From Microbacterium sp. (GTDB lineage Bacteria; Actinomycetota; Actinomycetes; Actinomycetales; Microbacteriaceae), in NCBI GenBank assembly GCA_029239635.1, contig JARBUN010000021.1, forward strand, positions 1 through 41,554: 41,554 nt of DNA, read 5' to 3'. Every line of letters begins with the position of its first letter. The first letter of the stretch is position 1. Under the pieces are notes generated by a model that had not been told where the DNA came from, did not search any database, and saw only the letters and a list, made by a program, of their open reading frames with translations. Made by a program: the position numbers and the translations under genes. This document shows, in pieces, positions 40,046 through 41,554 of the stretch.

Positions 40046-40966
40046 GTGACCGACCGCCTCATGCTCCTCGACACCGCGTCCCTCTACTTCCGCGCGTTCT
40101 ACGGGGTGCCCGATAAAGTGCGCGCCTCCGACGGCACCTCCGTCAACGCGGTGCGGGGTCTTCTCGACATGATCGCCAAGCTCGTCTCCACGTACGGACC
40201 CACCCGGGTGGTGGCGTGTTGGGACGACGACTGGAGACCGGCGTGGCGCGTCGATCTCCTCCCGAGCTACAAGGCCCACCGCGTCGTCGAGGCGGTGGCG
40301 ACAGGGCCCGACCGCGAAGAGACCCCCGACCCCCTGCTCGCGCAGATCCCCCTCATCCGCGAGGCGCTCGCGGTCCTCGGGATCCCCGTCGTGGGGGCCG
40401 CCGAACACGAGGCCGACGACGTGATCGGCACGCTCGCGACCATCGCGGACGTCCCGGTCGACATCGTCACCGGCGATCGCGATCTGTTCCAGCTGATCGA
40501 CGACGACCGAGAGGTCCGCATCGTGTACACCGCCCGCGGGATGAGCAACCTCGAACTCGTCGATGACGCCGCGGTGATGTCGAAGTACGGCATCCACGCC
40601 GCGCAGTACGCCGACTTCGCCGTGTTGCGCGGCGATCCCTCGGACGGCCTGCCCGGGGTCGCCGGCATCGGCGAGAAGTCGGCCGCGGCCCTGCTCACCG
40701 CGCACGGCGACCTCGACGGCATCCTCGCGGCGGCCGAGGCCGGCACCGGCGGCACCCCGGCGCAACGGGCCAAGATCCTCGCCGCCACCGACTATCTCGC
40801 CGTCGCCCCGACGGTCGTGCGCGTCGTGCGCGACCTCGATCTGGACGCGCCCGACGACGCGTTGCGCCCTCTGGACGACGACCGCCTCACCGTCGCGCAG
40901 GCCCTCGCCGAACGGTGGAACCTGGGCACGTCGATGACTCGGGCCCTCGCCGCACTGCCCCGCTGA
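40046..40966 (+). CDS. 5'-3' exonuclease (Pol I-type FEN domain protein)
   Basis: 306 residues. Metal-binding acids: LLDTASLYFRAF (Asp), VVACWDDDWRPAWR, EHEADDVIGTLA, and IVTGDRDLFQLI; then helix-hairpin-helix GLPGVAGIGEKSAAALL. It is a stand-alone version of the DNA polymerase I 5'-nuclease, removing RNA primers or flaps. Start is GTG 40046, seven bases after CAGGAT, so leaderless; ATG 40037 in frame is an alternative. Confidence 0.9.
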   Translation: MTDRLMLLDTASLYFRAFYGVPDKVRASDGTSVNAVRGLLDMIAKLVSTYGPTRVVACWDDDWRPAWRVDLLPSYKAHRVVEAVATGPDREETPDPLLAQIPLIREALAVLGIPVVGAAEHEADDVIGTLATIADVPVDIVTGDRDLFQLIDDDREVRIVYTARGMSNLELVDDAAVMSKYGIHAAQYADFAVLRGDPSDGLPGVAGIGEKSAAALLTAHGDLDGILAAAEAGTGGTPAQRAKILAATDYLAVAPTVVRVVRDLDLDAPDDALRPLDDDRLTVAQALAERWNLGTSMTRALAALPR

Positions 40967-40996
40967 CAGCGACGAGCGCCGCCCGGGTGGAGTGGA

Positions 40997-41554
40997 TCAC
41001 CGCGCGCGGTCGAGCCACGCTGTCAGCCGGTCCCGTGTCCACGTCGTCACGATGCGCTCGTGCGGGACCCCCGCCGCTTCGGCACGGGCTGCACCGTAGT
41101 CGAGGAGTGACAACTGGCCGGGCGCGTGCGCATCCGAGTCGATCGAGAACAGGCACCCCTCCTCGAGGGCGATCGCGATGAGCTCGTCGGGCGGATCCTG
41201 CCGCTCCGGGCGAGAGTTGATCTCCACCGCCACCCCCGAGGCGGCGCACGCGGCGAACACGGCCCGGGCATCGAACTCCGAGGGTGGACGCGTCCCCCGG
41301 GCGCCCTCGACGAGCCGCCCCGTGACGTGACCGAGAACGTCCACCCGGGGATCGCTCGCCGCCGCGACGAGTCGACGCGTCATCGGCGCACGCTCCATGC
41401 GCAGTTTCGAGTGGGCGGATGCCACGACCACATCGAGCTCGCGCAGCAGCGCGTCCTCCTGGTCGAGGTCGCCGTCATCGAGGATGTCGACCTCGATGCC
41501 CGACAGCAGGGTGAATCCGCCACCGCTCAGGCCCCGGACGACCTCGAGCTGCCG
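40997..41554 (-). CDS. PHP-domain phosphoesterase (partial, right edge)
   Basis: 186 codons are visible and the gene continues beyond the right edge, so its N-terminal metal motif (H-x-H) is not seen. The remainder shows LLSGIEVDIL (acid), VVASAHS (His), VDVLGHVTGR (His) and IDSDAHAP (Asp-x-His), the ordered metal ligands of the PHP superfamily. Its best relatives are PHP proteins related to DNA polymerase X or histidinol phosphatases. Convergent with the exonuclease gene, 30 bp apart. Confidence 0.86.
   Translation of the reverse strand, partial: RQLEVVRGLSGGGFTLLSGIEVDILDDGDLDQEDALLRELDVVVASAHSKLRMERAPMTRRLVAAASDPRVDVLGHVTGRLVEGARGTRPPSEFDARAVFAACAASGVAVEINSRPERQDPPDELIAIALEEGCLFSIDSDAHAPGQLSLLDYGAARAEAAGVPHERIVTTWTRDRLTAWLDRAR

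Noticed and set aside
1..41554. CRISPR arrays, insertion sequences, prophage genes
   Set aside because: No regular direct-repeat arrays, transposase motifs or phage structural genes were seen.

Overview
The window is one stretch of a high-GC actinobacterial chromosome, most likely Microbacterium or a close relative in Microbacteriaceae. The evidence is GC-rich codon use, F420/PPOX-type and SCO4848-type proteins, MshA-era actinobacterial small families, many leaderless genes with a TANNNT box 6-7 nt before the start codon, and the overall protein resemblance; I could not run a search, so the genus is an inference. No rRNA, tRNA, CRISPR array, prophage or insertion sequence was found. Genes are dense and mostly housekeeping or stress related.

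Layout. 1-2400: start of a helicase-like gene, a UbiB/ABC1 kinase-like gene, and a PadR regulator that is broken by a small out-of-frame deletion, with a perfect 22-bp operator palindrome upstream. 2433-6175: secreted lytic transglycosylase, glucose-6-phosphate isomerase, NUDIX hydrolase. 6205-9811: an operon on the minus strand encoding a Tat-type lipoprotein with an intradiol-dioxygenase fold, then TatA, TatC, a TatB-like protein and a G5/excalibur envelope protein, which looks like a Tat translocase co-inherited with its own substrate. 9988-13688: small conserved protein, VOC protein, WYL regulator, SDR, then MsrB and MsrA. 13732-17852: arsenate reductase, FAD oxidoreductase, a frameshifted GNAT gene, M19 dipeptidase and TrhO, the last three translationally coupled.

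17940-20121: overlapping operon of GT2 glycosyltransferase, endonuclease/exonuclease/phosphatase protein and a YjdF-like membrane protein. 20305-20928: C-terminal remnant of a catalase. 20993-24120: DUF2945 protein, a cysteine-poor PhrB-like photolyase with its DUF2256 partner, a tiny acidic protein, a PPOX-fold stress protein and a small conserved protein. 24218-26183: cold-adaptation block with a conserved small ORF, a cold shock protein, and an acyl-lipid desaturase that seems to start with ATC.

26249-30221: a Van-like module without vanHAX, made of a VanY-like carboxypeptidase, a phosphoesterase, a VanR/VanS-like two-component system, a VanZ-like protein and a DUF3054 protein. Three of its promoter regions carry the same 11-bp-spaced direct repeat, so they probably form one regulon. 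30248-34260: ACT-domain protein, small membrane protein plus YidC paralogue, MFS transporter, SCO4848-like protein, DksA-like zinc-finger protein, DUF2834 protein. 34289-41554: NmrA-type protein divergent from HxlR regulator plus FUSC exporter, LON-domain protein, NAD(P)-binding protein plus F420-type PPOX protein, YchJ-like protein, a membrane-anchored protein, a 5'-3' exonuclease, and a PHP-domain protein cut by the window end.

Three genes are visibly broken (PadR, GNAT, catalase). A non-palindromic 7-mer, GGATGCC, occurs on both strands far more often than base composition predicts.
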